Shown here one piece after another: positions 52,711-64,000 of a stretch of DNA of 64,000 nucleotides. The position numbers were made by a program, and so were the translations under genes. The notes under the pieces were generated by a model. The model had not been told where the DNA came from. It was given only the letters and a program-made list of their open reading frames with translations, and did no database searches. Where the stretch lies: positions 62,001 to 126,000 of the forward strand of contig NZ_PXYL01000008.1 of the NCBI RefSeq assembly GCF_003012705.1. The letters are read 5' to 3'. The DNA is from Pseudaminobacter soli (ex Li et al. 2025) (GTDB lineage Bacteria; Pseudomonadota; Alphaproteobacteria; Rhizobiales; Rhizobiaceae). Numbering within the stretch: position 1 is the first letter of the stretch; each line of letters begins with the position of its first letter.

Positions 52711-54354
52711 TCATTCCTTGGTCACGGGAGCGAGGAAGTTCGAGTCGAAGTTCGGCCCGAGCTTGTAGTTCTTGACGTTGCCGCGCACGCCGGCGACCTC
52801 GGTCTGCTGGAACAGCATCACGAAGGGGCTGTTGTCGAGCGCTTCCTGCTGCAGCTTCTGGTACATCTCGGCGCGCTTGGCGCTGTCGCGTTCCAGAAGG
52901 GCAGCCTTGGTCTGCTCGGTCAGCTGCGGAATGTCCCAGGCGTTGCGCCAGGCCAGCGTCTTGACCGTGCCGTCGTCGGCGTTGTTCGGGTTCGAGGTGA
53001 AGGTTTCCGCATTGGAGTTCGGATCCCAGTAGTCCATGCCCCACTGACCGATATACATGTCGTGGTTGCGGGCGCGGTACTTGGTCAGCGTCTGCTTGCC
53101 GTCGCCGGGGATGATCTCGATCTTCACGCCGGCCTCGCCAGCGGTCTGCTGGAAGGATTCGGCGATGCCGGTGACCGGCTGGCTGTTACGCACGTCGAAG
53201 GTTACCGAGAAGCCGTCCTTCAGGCCGGCCTTTTCCAGGAGTTCCTTGGCCTTGGCGACGTCGAACTTGTACGGGGAAGCCTCGAGAGCGCCGAGCACGC
53301 CCTTGGCCTGATAGGTCTGGCGGATCTCGCCGACGCCCTTGATGAGGGTCGAGCCGATCGCGTCATAGTCGACCAGATACTTGAACGCTTCGCGAACTTC
53401 GGGCTTCGAGAGGTTCGGGTTTTTCTGGTTGAGGCTGATGTAATAGACGGTGCCCTTGGGCGCGCTGGTGGTGGCCAGGTCGGCGTTCTTCGAAACCGCC
53501 TCAAGGTCACCCGGCTCGAGATTGCGGGCGATGTCGATGTCGCCGGCCTCGAGCATCAGGCGCTGGGTCGCGCTTTCCTTGACGTGGCGATAGATGACGC
53601 GGGCGAGCGCCGCCTTCTCGCCGTAGTAGTTGTCGTTGCGCTCCATCACGAGCACTTCGTTGGCGCGCCAGTCGCGGATCTTGAACGGGCCCGAGCCGGC
53701 ATAGCCGGTCTTCATCCAGGCGTTGCCGAAATCGTTGTCGAACTTGTAGTCGTCGGACGGCGTGACCGGGGCCACGTGCTCCAGCACCAGCTTCTTGTCG
53801 ACGACCGCGCCAACGGTGGCGGTGAGGCAGTTCAGCACAAAGCTCGGTGCGTAGGACTTGTCGACGGTGAAGACGAAGGTGTTCTCGTCGGCGGCCTTGG
53901 CCTTTTCGGTGACGTTGTCCTTGGTGAGGCCGAACTGGGTGAGGATGAAGGCCGGGCTCTTGTCGAGCTTGACGGCGCGCTCGAACGACCAGGCGACGTC
54001 CTCGGCGGTGATCGGGTTGCCGGAGGCGAACTTGAGGCCCGGCTTGAGCTTGAAGGTGTAGGTCAGGCCGTCGTCGGAAACGGTCCAGCTTTCGGCGACG
54101 CCGCCCTTGACCTTGGTGGTGTCGTCGATGTCGAGGCGCACCAGCATGTCATAGGCGTTGCCGAGGAATTCAGCGGGGCTGAGCTCGAAGGACTCGGCCG
54201 GGTCGAGGGTGATGGTGTCGTCGATGGCCCAGGCCTGCACCAGCGTGTCGGCCGGCGTGCCAGCCAAAGCCGGCGAGCCGGCATAGGCGATCATGGCAAG
54301 CGCCGCGCCCGCGAGCAGCGGACGGAAGCGCGCGTTCATTTTTCCCATAAACAT
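52711..54354 (-). CDS. Extracellular solute-binding protein, family 5
   Basis: The 547-residue periplasmic protein has a signal peptide (LLAGAALAMIAYAGSPALAG) and SBP_bac_5 motifs: DTITLDPAESFELSPAEFLG, the conserved KFASGNPITAEDVAWSFERA, GPFKIRDWRANEVLVMERN, and a C-terminal MYQKLQQEALDNSPFVMLFQ. It captures peptides, opines or similar for the permease. Starts at 54354, 54348 and 54339 are all ATG; I use the first because GGGGG stands 11 bases upstream. Confidence 0.92.
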   Translation of the reverse strand: MFMGKMNARFRPLLAGAALAMIAYAGSPALAGTPADTLVQAWAIDDTITLDPAESFELSPAEFLGNAYDMLVRLDIDDTTKVKGGVAESWTVSDDGLTYTFKLKPGLKFASGNPITAEDVAWSFERAVKLDKSPAFILTQFGLTKDNVTEKAKAADENTFVFTVDKSYAPSFVLNCLTATVGAVVDKKLVLEHVAPVTPSDDYKFDNDFGNAWMKTGYAGSGPFKIRDWRANEVLVMERNDNYYGEKAALARVIYRHVKESATQRLMLEAGDIDIARNLEPGDLEAVSKNADLATTSAPKGTVYYISLNQKNPNLSKPEVREAFKYLVDYDAIGSTLIKGVGEIRQTYQAKGVLGALEASPYKFDVAKAKELLEKAGLKDGFSVTFDVRNSQPVTGIAESFQQTAGEAGVKIEIIPGDGKQTLTKYRARNHDMYIGQWGMDYWDPNSNAETFTSNPNNADDGTVKTLAWRNAWDIPQLTEQTKAALLERDSAKRAEMYQKLQQEALDNSPFVMLFQQTEVAGVRGNVKNYKLGPNFDSNFLAPVTKE

Positions 54355-54452
54355 GTCTCTGAATTCCCCCGTGTGTGACGAAGTGTTGTTGTCTGGAACC
54401 TGATCGATGCCGAGCCGCGTCGACATGGATCGGGTTCCACTCCTGGATGAAT

Positions 54453-54491
54453 CACTTTCCTGCGGGAAAAAACAATCTCCCGCGGGAAGTG
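54453..54491 (-). other. Intercistronic hairpin between dipeptidase and SBP genes
   Basis: CACTTTCCTGCGGGA (54453-54467) pairs imperfectly with TCCCGCGGGAAGTG (54478-54491), just past the dipeptidase stop. It lacks a T-run after the stem, so it more likely protects or processes mRNA than stops transcription. It may help set a higher level of SBP. Confidence 0.45.
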
Positions 54492-54493
54492 GT

Positions 54494-55555
54494 TCAAGCA
54501 TTTTCGGTGTCGTGCCAGGCCGAGCGCAGCACGCGGAACCAGTTTTCGCGGCAGAGCTTGGCAAGCTCGGCGCCGCCATAGCCCGCCTTCTGCAGGGCGT
54601 CGACCAGGTTCTGGAGCCCGGCGGCGGTGCTGATCTCGCGCGGAATGAGCGCGCCATCGAAGTCCGAGCCGATGGCGACGCCATCGATGCCGAGCTTGTC
54701 GACGAGATAGTCGATGTGGCGCACCATGTCCGAAAGCGGCGTGTCGGCGTTCTCGCGGCCGTCGGCGCGCAGCATGGTGACGGCGAAGTTGAGGCCGACC
54801 AGGCCCTTGCTCTCGCGGATCGCGTCAAGCTGCTTGTCGGTGAGGTTGCGGGCCACAGGAACCAGCGCATGCGGGTTGGAGTGGCTGGCGACCAGCGGCT
54901 GGTCGGAAAGCTCGGCGACGTCCCAAAAACCCTTTTCGGTGATGTGCGACAGGTCGATGAGGATGCCGAGGCGGTTGCACTCCTTGACCAGCTCGCGGCC
55001 GATGTCGGTGAGGCCGGGGCCGGTGTCGGGGCTCATCGGATAGGCGAACGGAACGCCGTGGCCGAAAATGTTGTTGCGGCTCCAGACCGGGCCGAGCGAG
55101 CGCAGGCCGGCGGCATGGAACACTTCAAGCGCGGTGAGGTCGGCGTCGATCGCCTCGCAGCCTTCCATGTGGAGCACGGCGGCGAATTTGTCGTCGGCGA
55201 GCGCGTTGTCGATGTCGGCCATGGTGCGGCACAGCCGCCAGCTGCCGGCGCGCTCAAGCCGCAGTGCGATCGCGGCCATTTCCATGGCGATGTCGAGCGA
55301 GGGCGCGCGTTCGAGCGGCTCCGAAAGCGGCGTCACATAGTGGCCGTCGGCATCGGGCTCCTTGAGCACCAGATCGCCCGAGGGGATGTAGATGGCGCAG
55401 AGGCCGCCGGCGAGCCCGCCCGCCTTGGCGCGCGGCAGGTCGATATGACCCTTGTCGGTTCCTTCGGTGAATTCGGCGACGGCATCGCCACCCTTCTTCT
55501 CGTTCTGCCACAGGCGCAGCAGGACGTCATTATGGCCGTCGAAAACAGCGTGCAT
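54494..55555 (-). CDS. Membrane dipeptidase (peptidase M19)
   Basis: The 353-residue zinc hydrolase of family M19 has the metal motif FDGHNDVLLRLWQ at the start, the Glu-containing VLHMEGCEAI near residue 130, DLSHITEKGFWDV and ASHSNPHAL with metal His residues, and GVAIGSDFDGA. Members split dipeptides and some beta-lactams. No signal peptide is seen, so it is probably cytoplasmic here. Being in line with a peptide importer, it most likely hydrolyses the imported substrate. Confidence 0.92.
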   Translation of the reverse strand: MHAVFDGHNDVLLRLWQNEKKGGDAVAEFTEGTDKGHIDLPRAKAGGLAGGLCAIYIPSGDLVLKEPDADGHYVTPLSEPLERAPSLDIAMEMAAIALRLERAGSWRLCRTMADIDNALADDKFAAVLHMEGCEAIDADLTALEVFHAAGLRSLGPVWSRNNIFGHGVPFAYPMSPDTGPGLTDIGRELVKECNRLGILIDLSHITEKGFWDVAELSDQPLVASHSNPHALVPVARNLTDKQLDAIRESKGLVGLNFAVTMLRADGRENADTPLSDMVRHIDYLVDKLGIDGVAIGSDFDGALIPREISTAAGLQNLVDALQKAGYGGAELAKLCRENWFRVLRSAWHDTENA

Positions 55556-55723
55556 CAAAAACCCCGGTCTGAGGACCGCCCAAGATTATCGCCCCGCCGT
55601 TTGCCGCATTCGCGGTCGGCGTATTTGAAAGGGGTGGCGGTCCTTTTCGGGGGCCGATCAATGCAGAAGGATCGGGCAAGATCAAGAGGCAAGAATCGCA
55701 CAGTAACAATCTGCCGTAACGGA

Positions 55724-55745
55724 AGACACCCGGCAGGGCCGGGTG
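55724..55745 (-). terminator. Hairpin after the dioxygenase gene
   Basis: CACCCGGC-AGG-GCCGGGTG, a perfect 8-bp stem, lies 17 bases past the dioxygenase stop on the minus strand; only TCTTCC follows. It may partly terminate, so the dipeptidase-importer genes may have their own promoter in the next 170 bases. Confidence 0.5.
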
Positions 55746-55761
55746 CCGTTGCGTCAGAAAA

Positions 55762-56571
55762 TCAGGCGGCGCTTGCGTCCCAGACGACCGGGAACCAGTC
55801 TTCCCGCAGCTTCTGGCCGTGCTTCATGTCGTGGCCGGTATAGGGCGGCGAGGTGCGGCCGGGGCGCTCGACATAATGGGCGTCGTCGCCCACCCAGCGC
55901 AGCGACAGCACGCGGCGGCGGCTGGAGGCCGGGTTGCCGCGCGCGCCATGGGCGGTGCGGAAGTCGAACAGCACGGCATCGCCCGGCTCCATCTCCCATT
56001 CCAGCACCTTCATTGCCGGGTCGTTGTCCGGGTCGGGCACGGGGCGATAGTCGCCTTCGCCGGCATAGAAGTTGCTGTCGTCGAGCCAGCGAACCGGGAG
56101 CACCAGCTTGTCCCATTTGTGCGAGCCGGCGACGAGCCGCAACGTCGCCTCCTTCACCGGGTCGATCGGAATCCAGAAGCTGACGGTCTGGCTGCCGTCG
56201 ACGAAATAGTAGGGGATGTCCTGGTGCCAGGGCGTCGGCTTTTGCGTGCCCGGCTCCTTGACCAGCACATGGTCGTGGAAGAACTGCGCGGTTTGCGACT
56301 GCATGACGCCTGCGGCAATCGCGGCTGCAGGCGATTCGCGCACCACCTGCACGAATTCGGGGATGCGCTCCCAGTTGCAGTAGTCGTCGAAGAAGCTGCC
56401 GACGCCGCCCGCAATATCGACGGCGGTGGCGCTTCTTTCGCGCATGTTGCGCTCGATGCCTTCGGCGATGACATCGACCCAGTCCTTGAAGGCGCCGCGG
56501 ATGCAGACGGCGCCGTCGCGCTGGTAGTCGGCGATGATTTCGGGGCTGAGGGAATATGGGGCGGGCTTCAT
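55762..56571 (-). CDS. Phytanoyl-CoA dioxygenase (PhyH) family protein
   Basis: A 269-residue Fe(II)/2-oxoglutarate-dependent dioxygenase of the PhyH family. The iron triad is HxD in TPWHQDIPYYF near residues 116-126 plus the distal His in FRTAHGARGN near residue 214, with an Arg in SSRRRVLSLRWVGDD to bind 2-oxoglutarate. Substrates in the family range from lipids to amino acids and alkaloids. GGAG precedes ATG 56571. It is divergent to a LysR gene 91 bases away and heads the peptide-importer cluster, so a hydroxylation step in that pathway is likely. Confidence 0.85.
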   Translation of the reverse strand: MKPAPYSLSPEIIADYQRDGAVCIRGAFKDWVDVIAEGIERNMRERSATAVDIAGGVGSFFDDYCNWERIPEFVQVVRESPAAAIAAGVMQSQTAQFFHDHVLVKEPGTQKPTPWHQDIPYYFVDGSQTVSFWIPIDPVKEATLRLVAGSHKWDKLVLPVRWLDDSNFYAGEGDYRPVPDPDNDPAMKVLEWEMEPGDAVLFDFRTAHGARGNPASSRRRVLSLRWVGDDAHYVERPGRTSPPYTGHDMKHGQKLREDWFPVVWDASAA

Positions 56572-56662
56572 GGCTTTCTCCGCTTTGAAACTGCCTTGAC
56601 TATCGCGCGCCTTCGTCATCGGTTAAAATAATAAGTATTGATGTCAAATATAGGCATTTCAT

Positions 56663-57589
56663 ATGAGTTACTCGCTGAGCCAGCTTCGCTATGCGGTGGC
56701 GGCGGCGCGCCATGAAAGCATCAGCGCAGCCGCTCGCGAGCTCAACGTCTCACAGCCCTCGGTCTCGGTGGCGATCAGCCAGATCGAGGAGCGGACGGGA
56801 CAAAAACTGTTCGTGCGCCAGCGCGGCGCGGGTATTGCGCTGACGCCGTTCGGCCAGGCCTTCATGCTGAAGGCCAAGGTCGTGCTGGACGATGTCGACG
56901 ATCTCGATGCCCTGGCGCGCGGCAAGGCGGCGGTGGGCGGCGATCTGGTGCTGGGCTGCTTCCAGGACCTGGCGCCGCATTTTGCGCCGGCACTCATCCG
57001 GCGCATGGCCGAGCTGCATCCGGGCGTGCGCATCAGCGTGAGCGAGGAGCGCTTCGAGACGCTGGAAAAGCGGCTCGGCGAGGCCGCGGTGGATATAGCG
57101 CTGACCTATGATCTCGGCCTGCCGATCAACGCGGCGCGCGTCCTCTTGAGCGAGCTGGCGCCGCATGCGCTGCTGGCAGCCAGCCATCCGCTGGCGCGGC
57201 TGGAACGGGTCAGCCTGGCCGAGTTGGCCCGGGAGCCGCTGATCGTGACCGACCAGCCCTACAGCTGGCAGCATATGCTGGACCTGTTCCGTGCCTTCGG
57301 TCACGCGCCAGCGGTGGCCGCCAAGACGCGATCCTTCGAGCTGCAGCGCAGCATGGTGGCGAACGGTTTCGGCGTGGCCATTTCCTATACGCGGCCGGCG
57401 GTCGACCGCAGCTATGACGGCCAGCGCCTCGTCTGTCGGCCGCTCAGCGAGCCGGTGCCGCTGCAACGCATCATCATTGCCCATGACGCGCGCCAACGGC
57501 TGTCGAAGGCGGCGACCGCCTTCATCGAGGTAGCGAAGGACTGGTTTTCAAAGCGCGAGCCGTTTTCGCCCGTTGAGGAAGCGAGCTGA
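56663..57589 (+). CDS. LysR family transcriptional regulator
   Basis: The 308-residue protein has the N-terminal LysR winged helix (LSQLRYAVAAARHESISAAA, LNVSQPSVSVAISQIEERTG, residues 4-46) and a C-terminal effector-binding domain with LVLGCFQDLAPHFAPALI and the family GVAISYTRP strand. It is divergent from the PhyH gene, the normal place of a LysR target; the 91-base gap is AT-rich and would hold the operator. It probably activates the dioxygenase-dipeptidase-importer genes in response to their substrate. Confidence 0.9.
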   Translation: MSYSLSQLRYAVAAARHESISAAARELNVSQPSVSVAISQIEERTGQKLFVRQRGAGIALTPFGQAFMLKAKVVLDDVDDLDALARGKAAVGGDLVLGCFQDLAPHFAPALIRRMAELHPGVRISVSEERFETLEKRLGEAAVDIALTYDLGLPINAARVLLSELAPHALLAASHPLARLERVSLAELAREPLIVTDQPYSWQHMLDLFRAFGHAPAVAAKTRSFELQRSMVANGFGVAISYTRPAVDRSYDGQRLVCRPLSEPVPLQRIIIAHDARQRLSKAATAFIEVAKDWFSKREPFSPVEEAS

Positions 57590-57596
57590 CGGCCGG

Positions 57597-57845
57597 CTAT
57601 TCGTCATCGTCGCCGCCGTCGAGCGGCTTCCACGAATGCGGTTCGATCTTCCTTTGAGTATGGGAATCGACGAAGGCCCACCAGCCGATATCGTTGGCGT
57701 CGCTATCGCCGCCGAGCGCATGCAGCATTTCGGCCGAGCGGTACTGCGCGATGGATTCGTTCTCCTGCCCGTCGGCGTCGGTCCAGAAGACGCGGACCTT
57801 GCTGCCGTTCCTCGGCGCGGTGGCGATCGGCATGGCATTCGGCAT
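57597..57845 (-). CDS. Small soluble hypothetical protein
   Basis: The 82-residue protein has the pattern PIATAPRNGSKVRVFWTDADG near the start and GWWAFVDSHTQRKIEPHSWKPL near the end, an arrangement I associate with small uncharacterised rhizobial proteins. It is acidic at its C terminus. AGGAGAG stands 8 bases before the ATG. It is convergent to the LysR gene. Confidence 0.7.
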   Translation of the reverse strand: MPNAMPIATAPRNGSKVRVFWTDADGQENESIAQYRSAEMLHALGGDSDANDIGWWAFVDSHTQRKIEPHSWKPLDGGDDDE

Positions 57846-58019
57846 GGACGGCTCTCCTTCCTGCCTGATGAATTATGGCCGATTTCGCCAACGGCAATGC
57901 GGTCCGCACGCTTCGGCGGCAAATCAATAAGGTTAGCCAATCGTTAAGGCTTGTGCGACAGAATTGCCACAACCGCCCGTCGTGGTGGTTCGGCCGCGAC
58001 GTGGCGGGGTGGGGGAAAC

Positions 58020-61280
<3,261 letters not shown>

Positions 61281-61521
61281 TGCCGAGACGAGCCTTGCCC
61301 TTTAGCCGGAGCCCGAGCGGGAAATAAGCTGTCAAAAACCGCTCTGCGAGGCCTGCCGGTTGGCGGCCTCGCCAAAGGCGAACACAAGCCTGTGATAAAA
61401 AGAATCCGGCCCGGAAAACAACCTGCGGGTGTGCACCTGTCCGGCTAAATGATTGATTCTTCCGCTCAAGTCGGAGCGTCTCGCGGCTGGACCGAATTCG
61501 ATGTCGGAAGCCGTTACCTGG
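61281..61521. other. Intergenic stretch between hybrid kinase and pstS
   Basis: It has a perfect 8-bp hairpin GCGAGGCC...GGCCTCGC at 61346-61372 (possible terminator of the kinase gene) and no gene. The Pho box follows at 61522. Confidence 0.5.
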
Positions 61522-61550
61522 CTGACACCAAACTGTCATGTGACTGTTAC
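61522..61550 (+). promoter_or_regulatory. Pho box of pstS
   Basis: Three direct 7-base units at 11-base period: CTGACAC-CAAA-CTGTCAT-GTGA-CTGTTAC. The middle and last units match the PhoB consensus. It lies 69 bases before the pstS start, and pst operons are the classic PhoB targets. PhoB presumably activates pstS transcription under phosphate limitation. Confidence 0.85.
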
Positions 61551-61618
61551 AAACCGGCGGTAAGCCCCTCCCGACGCGAGAAAGCGTTGCAAGACCATTT
61601 CCGACAGGAGCCAGGTTC

Positions 61619-62656
61619 ATGACCAGATTTTTCCTCACGGCGTCGGCCGCTGCGATCGCGCTTGCCGCGTCCGTAGGCTACGCCGCTGCCCGCGACCAGA
61701 TCCAGGTCGCCGGTTCGTCCACCGTGCTGCCCTATGCGAAGATCGTTGCCGAGAACTTCGGTGAGACCTTCACCAACTTCAAGACCCCGGTGGTCGAGTC
61801 GGGCGGTTCGGGCGCTGGCATCAAGGAATTCTGCAAGGGCGTGGGCGAGAACACCATCGACATCGCCAACTCCTCGCGCAAGATCAAGGACGACGAAGTG
61901 AAGTCCTGCGCCGACGCCGGCGTCAAGGACATCCAGGAAGTCAGGATCGGCTATGACGGCATCGTCTTCGCCACCGACATCAATGGTCCGGATTGGGCGC
62001 TGACCCCTGCCGACGTCTACAAGGCCCTGGCCGCCCAGATCGTCGTCGACGGCAAGCTGGTCGCCAACCCGAACACCAAGTGGAACCAGGTCAACCCGAA
62101 CCTGCCCGATTGGGACATCGCCGCCTACATCCCGGGCGAGAAGCACGGCACCCGTGAAGTCTTCGAAGAGAAGCTGCTCGCGGCCGGCTGCAAGTCGACC
62201 GGCGCGCTCGACGCCATCAAGGCCGCCGGCCAGGACGACAAGGCTGCCGCCAAGACCTGCATCGCGGTCCGCAAGGACGGCAAGGCCATCGACATCGACG
62301 GCGACTACACCGAGACCCTGGCTCGCATCGATGCCAACAAGACCGGCGTCGGCGTGTTCGGCCTCTCCTTCTACGAAAACAACGCCGACAAGCTGAAGGT
62401 CGCCACCGTCTCCGACGTCAAGCCGTCGACCGAGACCATCGCCAAGGGCGAGTATCCGGTGTCGCGTCCGCTGTTCTTCTACGTCAAGAAGGCTCACCTC
62501 GGCGTCGTTCCGGGCCTGAAGGAATATGTCGACTTCTTCCTGAACGACCAGATGATCGGTCCGGACAGCCCGCTGGCCGAGTATGGTTTGGTTGCTGCCC
62601 CGGAGAGCGAGCGCAAGGAACAGCGCGAAGCTTTCGACGCTGGCAAGACCATGTAA
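61619..62656 (+). CDS. pstS: Phosphate ABC transporter substrate-binding protein PstS
   Basis: The 345-residue periplasmic phosphate-binding protein has a signal peptide (FFLTASAAAIALAASVGYAA), then the PstS start RDQIQVAGSSTVLPYAKIVA, VESGGSGAGIKEFCKGVG, and VSRPLFFYVKKAHLGVVPGL. The Ser and Gly residues of GSS and SGGSGAG bind phosphate. AGGAG precedes the ATG. It resembles the rhizobial high-affinity type with a longer central part. Confidence 0.95.
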   Translation: MTRFFLTASAAAIALAASVGYAAARDQIQVAGSSTVLPYAKIVAENFGETFTNFKTPVVESGGSGAGIKEFCKGVGENTIDIANSSRKIKDDEVKSCADAGVKDIQEVRIGYDGIVFATDINGPDWALTPADVYKALAAQIVVDGKLVANPNTKWNQVNPNLPDWDIAAYIPGEKHGTREVFEEKLLAAGCKSTGALDAIKAAGQDDKAAAKTCIAVRKDGKAIDIDGDYTETLARIDANKTGVGVFGLSFYENNADKLKVATVSDVKPSTETIAKGEYPVSRPLFFYVKKAHLGVVPGLKEYVDFFLNDQMIGPDSPLAEYGLVAAPESERKEQREAFDAGKTM

Positions 62657-62668
62657 TGATGCTTACGG

Positions 62669-62704
62669 CTTCGGGGTGCGCGATCCGGCGTGCCCCGAAG
62701 TTTT
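62669..62704 (+). terminator. Intercistronic terminator between pstS and pstC
   Basis: CTTCGGGG...CCCCGAAG followed by TTTT lies 13 bases past the pstS stop and 22 bases before pstC. It would let some transcripts through, keeping the binding protein more abundant than the permease. Confidence 0.75.
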
Positions 62705-62726
62705 GCCTTTCAGCCGGGAGCAACCC

Positions 62727-64000
62727 ATGTCCTTGATGCTCGTGTTCGCAGCTGTACTCGCCATTGGCGCGGTCGCCTTCTTCGTAGGCCGCCAGCGCGC
62801 GCTCGTGCAGGACGACGGCAAGGTCAAGCCGCATTCCCGCGCTCACTATCACGGCTGGTGGGCTTTCCTGCTCGCCACCATGCCGGCCCTCCTGCTGCTG
62901 ATCGTCTGGGGCGTGGGCTCCAACGTCTATCTGCAGGAGCATATCAAGTCGCAGCTGCCCATGCAGACTGCCGACAGCCCGATTGCCAGCGAGAAGCTTG
63001 CCGCGAGCCTGACGACGAGCCTTGCCAACGGCCTGCGCCGGCTCGATCCGCAGACGGCTGCCAATCCGCCGGCCAGCTTTGCCGAACTGCAGCCGCAGCT
63101 CGCCGCGCGCGGCGTGGCGCTGGCGCCGGACACGCAGGACTACATGATCCCGATCGCGGTCGACGCCAACCGCATGCAGGACAGGCTGAGCCTTATCGGC
63201 GCCATCCTGATCCTGGCGGTCTCGATCGGCGGCGCAACGCTTGGCGTCTCGCATGTTCAGGTTCGGGCGCGTGCGCGCAACAATGTCGAGAAGCTGGTGC
63301 TGTGGGGGCTGCTTGGCGCCTCGACCATCGCCATCCTGACCACCATCGGCATCATCCTGTCGCTGCTGTTCCAGACCATCAATTTCTTCGAGCGCGTGCC
63401 GCTCACCAACTTCTTCTTCGGCACGGTGTGGGATCCGCGCTTCGCCGCCGCCGGCTCGGGCGGCTCGGAAGGCCAGTTCGGCCTCATCCCGCTGCTCGCC
63501 GGTACGCTCTACATCGCCCTCGTCGCCATGCTGGTGGCGGTGCCGGTCGGCCTGATGTCGGCCGTCTACATGGCCGAATATGCCTCGCCGCGGGTGCGCG
63601 CGGTGGTGAAGCCGGCTCTCGAACTGCTCGCCGGCATCCCGACCATCGTCTACGGTATCTTCGCACTGGTGACGCTCGGGCCTTTCCTGCGCGACCTCAG
63701 CGCAGCCCTTGCCGGCGGCACCGGCTTCATCCAGGCTCAGAGCGTTTTCACCGCTGGCCTTGTGATGGGCGTGATGCTGATCCCGGTGGTCTCCTCGCTC
63801 TCCGACGACATCATAACCGCCGTGCCGCGCGCCATGCGCGACGGCTCGCTGGGGCTGGGCGCAACGCGCTCCGAAACCATCAAGCGGGTCATCCTGCCCG
63901 CCGCGCTGCCGGGCATCGTCGGCGCCATCCTGCTCACCGCCTCGCGCGCCATCGGCGAGACCATGATCGTGGTGCTGGCCGCGGGCGTCGCCGCCAACCT
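62727..64000 (+). CDS. pstC: Phosphate ABC transporter permease PstC (cut by window end)
   Basis: The frame from ATG 62727 stays open to the last base (about 424 codons). The N-terminal part is longer than in E. coli PstC: helices near residues 3-18 and 45-62 flank a periplasmic stretch (YLQEHIKSQLPMQTADSP). Then come the permease helices and the EAA-like loop DGSLGLGATRSETIKRVILP near residues 371-390. GGGAG precedes the ATG. It belongs with pstS in the Pho-regulated operon. Confidence 0.93.
   Translation, partial: MSLMLVFAAVLAIGAVAFFVGRQRALVQDDGKVKPHSRAHYHGWWAFLLATMPALLLLIVWGVGSNVYLQEHIKSQLPMQTADSPIASEKLAASLTTSLANGLRRLDPQTAANPPASFAELQPQLAARGVALAPDTQDYMIPIAVDANRMQDRLSLIGAILILAVSIGGATLGVSHVQVRARARNNVEKLVLWGLLGASTIAILTTIGIILSLLFQTINFFERVPLTNFFFGTVWDPRFAAAGSGGSEGQFGLIPLLAGTLYIALVAMLVAVPVGLMSAVYMAEYASPRVRAVVKPALELLAGIPTIVYGIFALVTLGPFLRDLSAALAGGTGFIQAQSVFTAGLVMGVMLIPVVSSLSDDIITAVPRAMRDGSLGLGATRSETIKRVILPAALPGIVGAILLTASRAIGETMIVVLAAGVAAN

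Noticed and set aside
52651-54378. A 575-codon plus-strand frame across the SBP gene
   Set aside because: Shadow of the solute-binding protein; no known fold and biased Val/Gly/Leu/Asp composition.

Overview
The window is 64 kb of high-GC alphaproteobacterial chromosome, most likely Rhizobiales of the Phyllobacteriaceae group (Mesorhizobium/Aminobacter-like). This rests on gene content seen here: GapR (DUF2312), the TrcR-type DUF1013 regulator, DUF1192, DUF1244 and DUF4164 proteins, an RpoH sigma factor, the ZapA neighbourhood, the DUF1036-pyk pair, a cysteine-free short L36, and several families of dispersed palindromes typical of rhizobial intergenic DNA. Almost everything is core or housekeeping sequence. 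I see no insertion sequence, prophage, CRISPR array or rRNA; there is one tRNA (Glu-CTC).

Layout. 0-9 kb: tandem GNAT acetyltransferases, a GH25 muramidase lipoprotein, a CoxE-like VWA protein with a small partner, msrB-DUF488, gapR, DUF1244 with N-formylglutamate amidohydrolase, and DUF1036-pyk. 9-16.5 kb: TPR protein, rpmJ, LprI-like protein, purEK, a secreted alpha/beta hydrolase, two YdcH (DUF465) proteins (one behind a Pho-box-like repeat), an MFS exporter, DUF1192 and a quinone oxidoreductase. 16.5-19.3 kb: an AT-richer patch with a DUF262-like/HNH fusion protein, the best candidate for an acquired defence gene. 19.4-29 kb: trcR, a DHA2 exporter with divergent TetR, a diguanylate cyclase, GNAT, HAD, a YafY/WYL regulator with two matching palindromic operators around a DJ-1/PfpI gene, and prpE. 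29-40 kb: zapA/DUF4164, then tkt-gap-(K+/H+ antiporter)-pgk-fba, an MHS-family transporter lying between two near-identical terminators, and an SGNH hydrolase. 40-49 kb: rpoH, a RluD-type pseudouridine synthase, VOC protein, tRNA-Glu, small proteins, and a HerA-like ATPase.

49-57.6 kb is one transport/catabolism module on the minus strand: phytanoyl-CoA dioxygenase-like protein, M19 dipeptidase, and a complete peptide-type ABC importer (SBP, B, C, D, F), with a divergent LysR. 58-64 kb: a large soluble multi-PAS hybrid histidine kinase, then pstS behind a Pho box and the start of pstC, cut by the window end.

Functional themes: central carbon flow (tkt, gap, pgk, fba, pyk, prpE), cell-cycle and nucleoid control (gapR, trcR, zapA, rpoH), purine synthesis (purEK), phosphate starvation (pstSC and possibly the ydcH-like gene at 13.1 kb), and peptide import. 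Coordinates use the start codon best supported by Shine-Dalgarno spacing, signal peptide or gene overlap. No similarity search or folding program was run, so family names come from recognised motifs.
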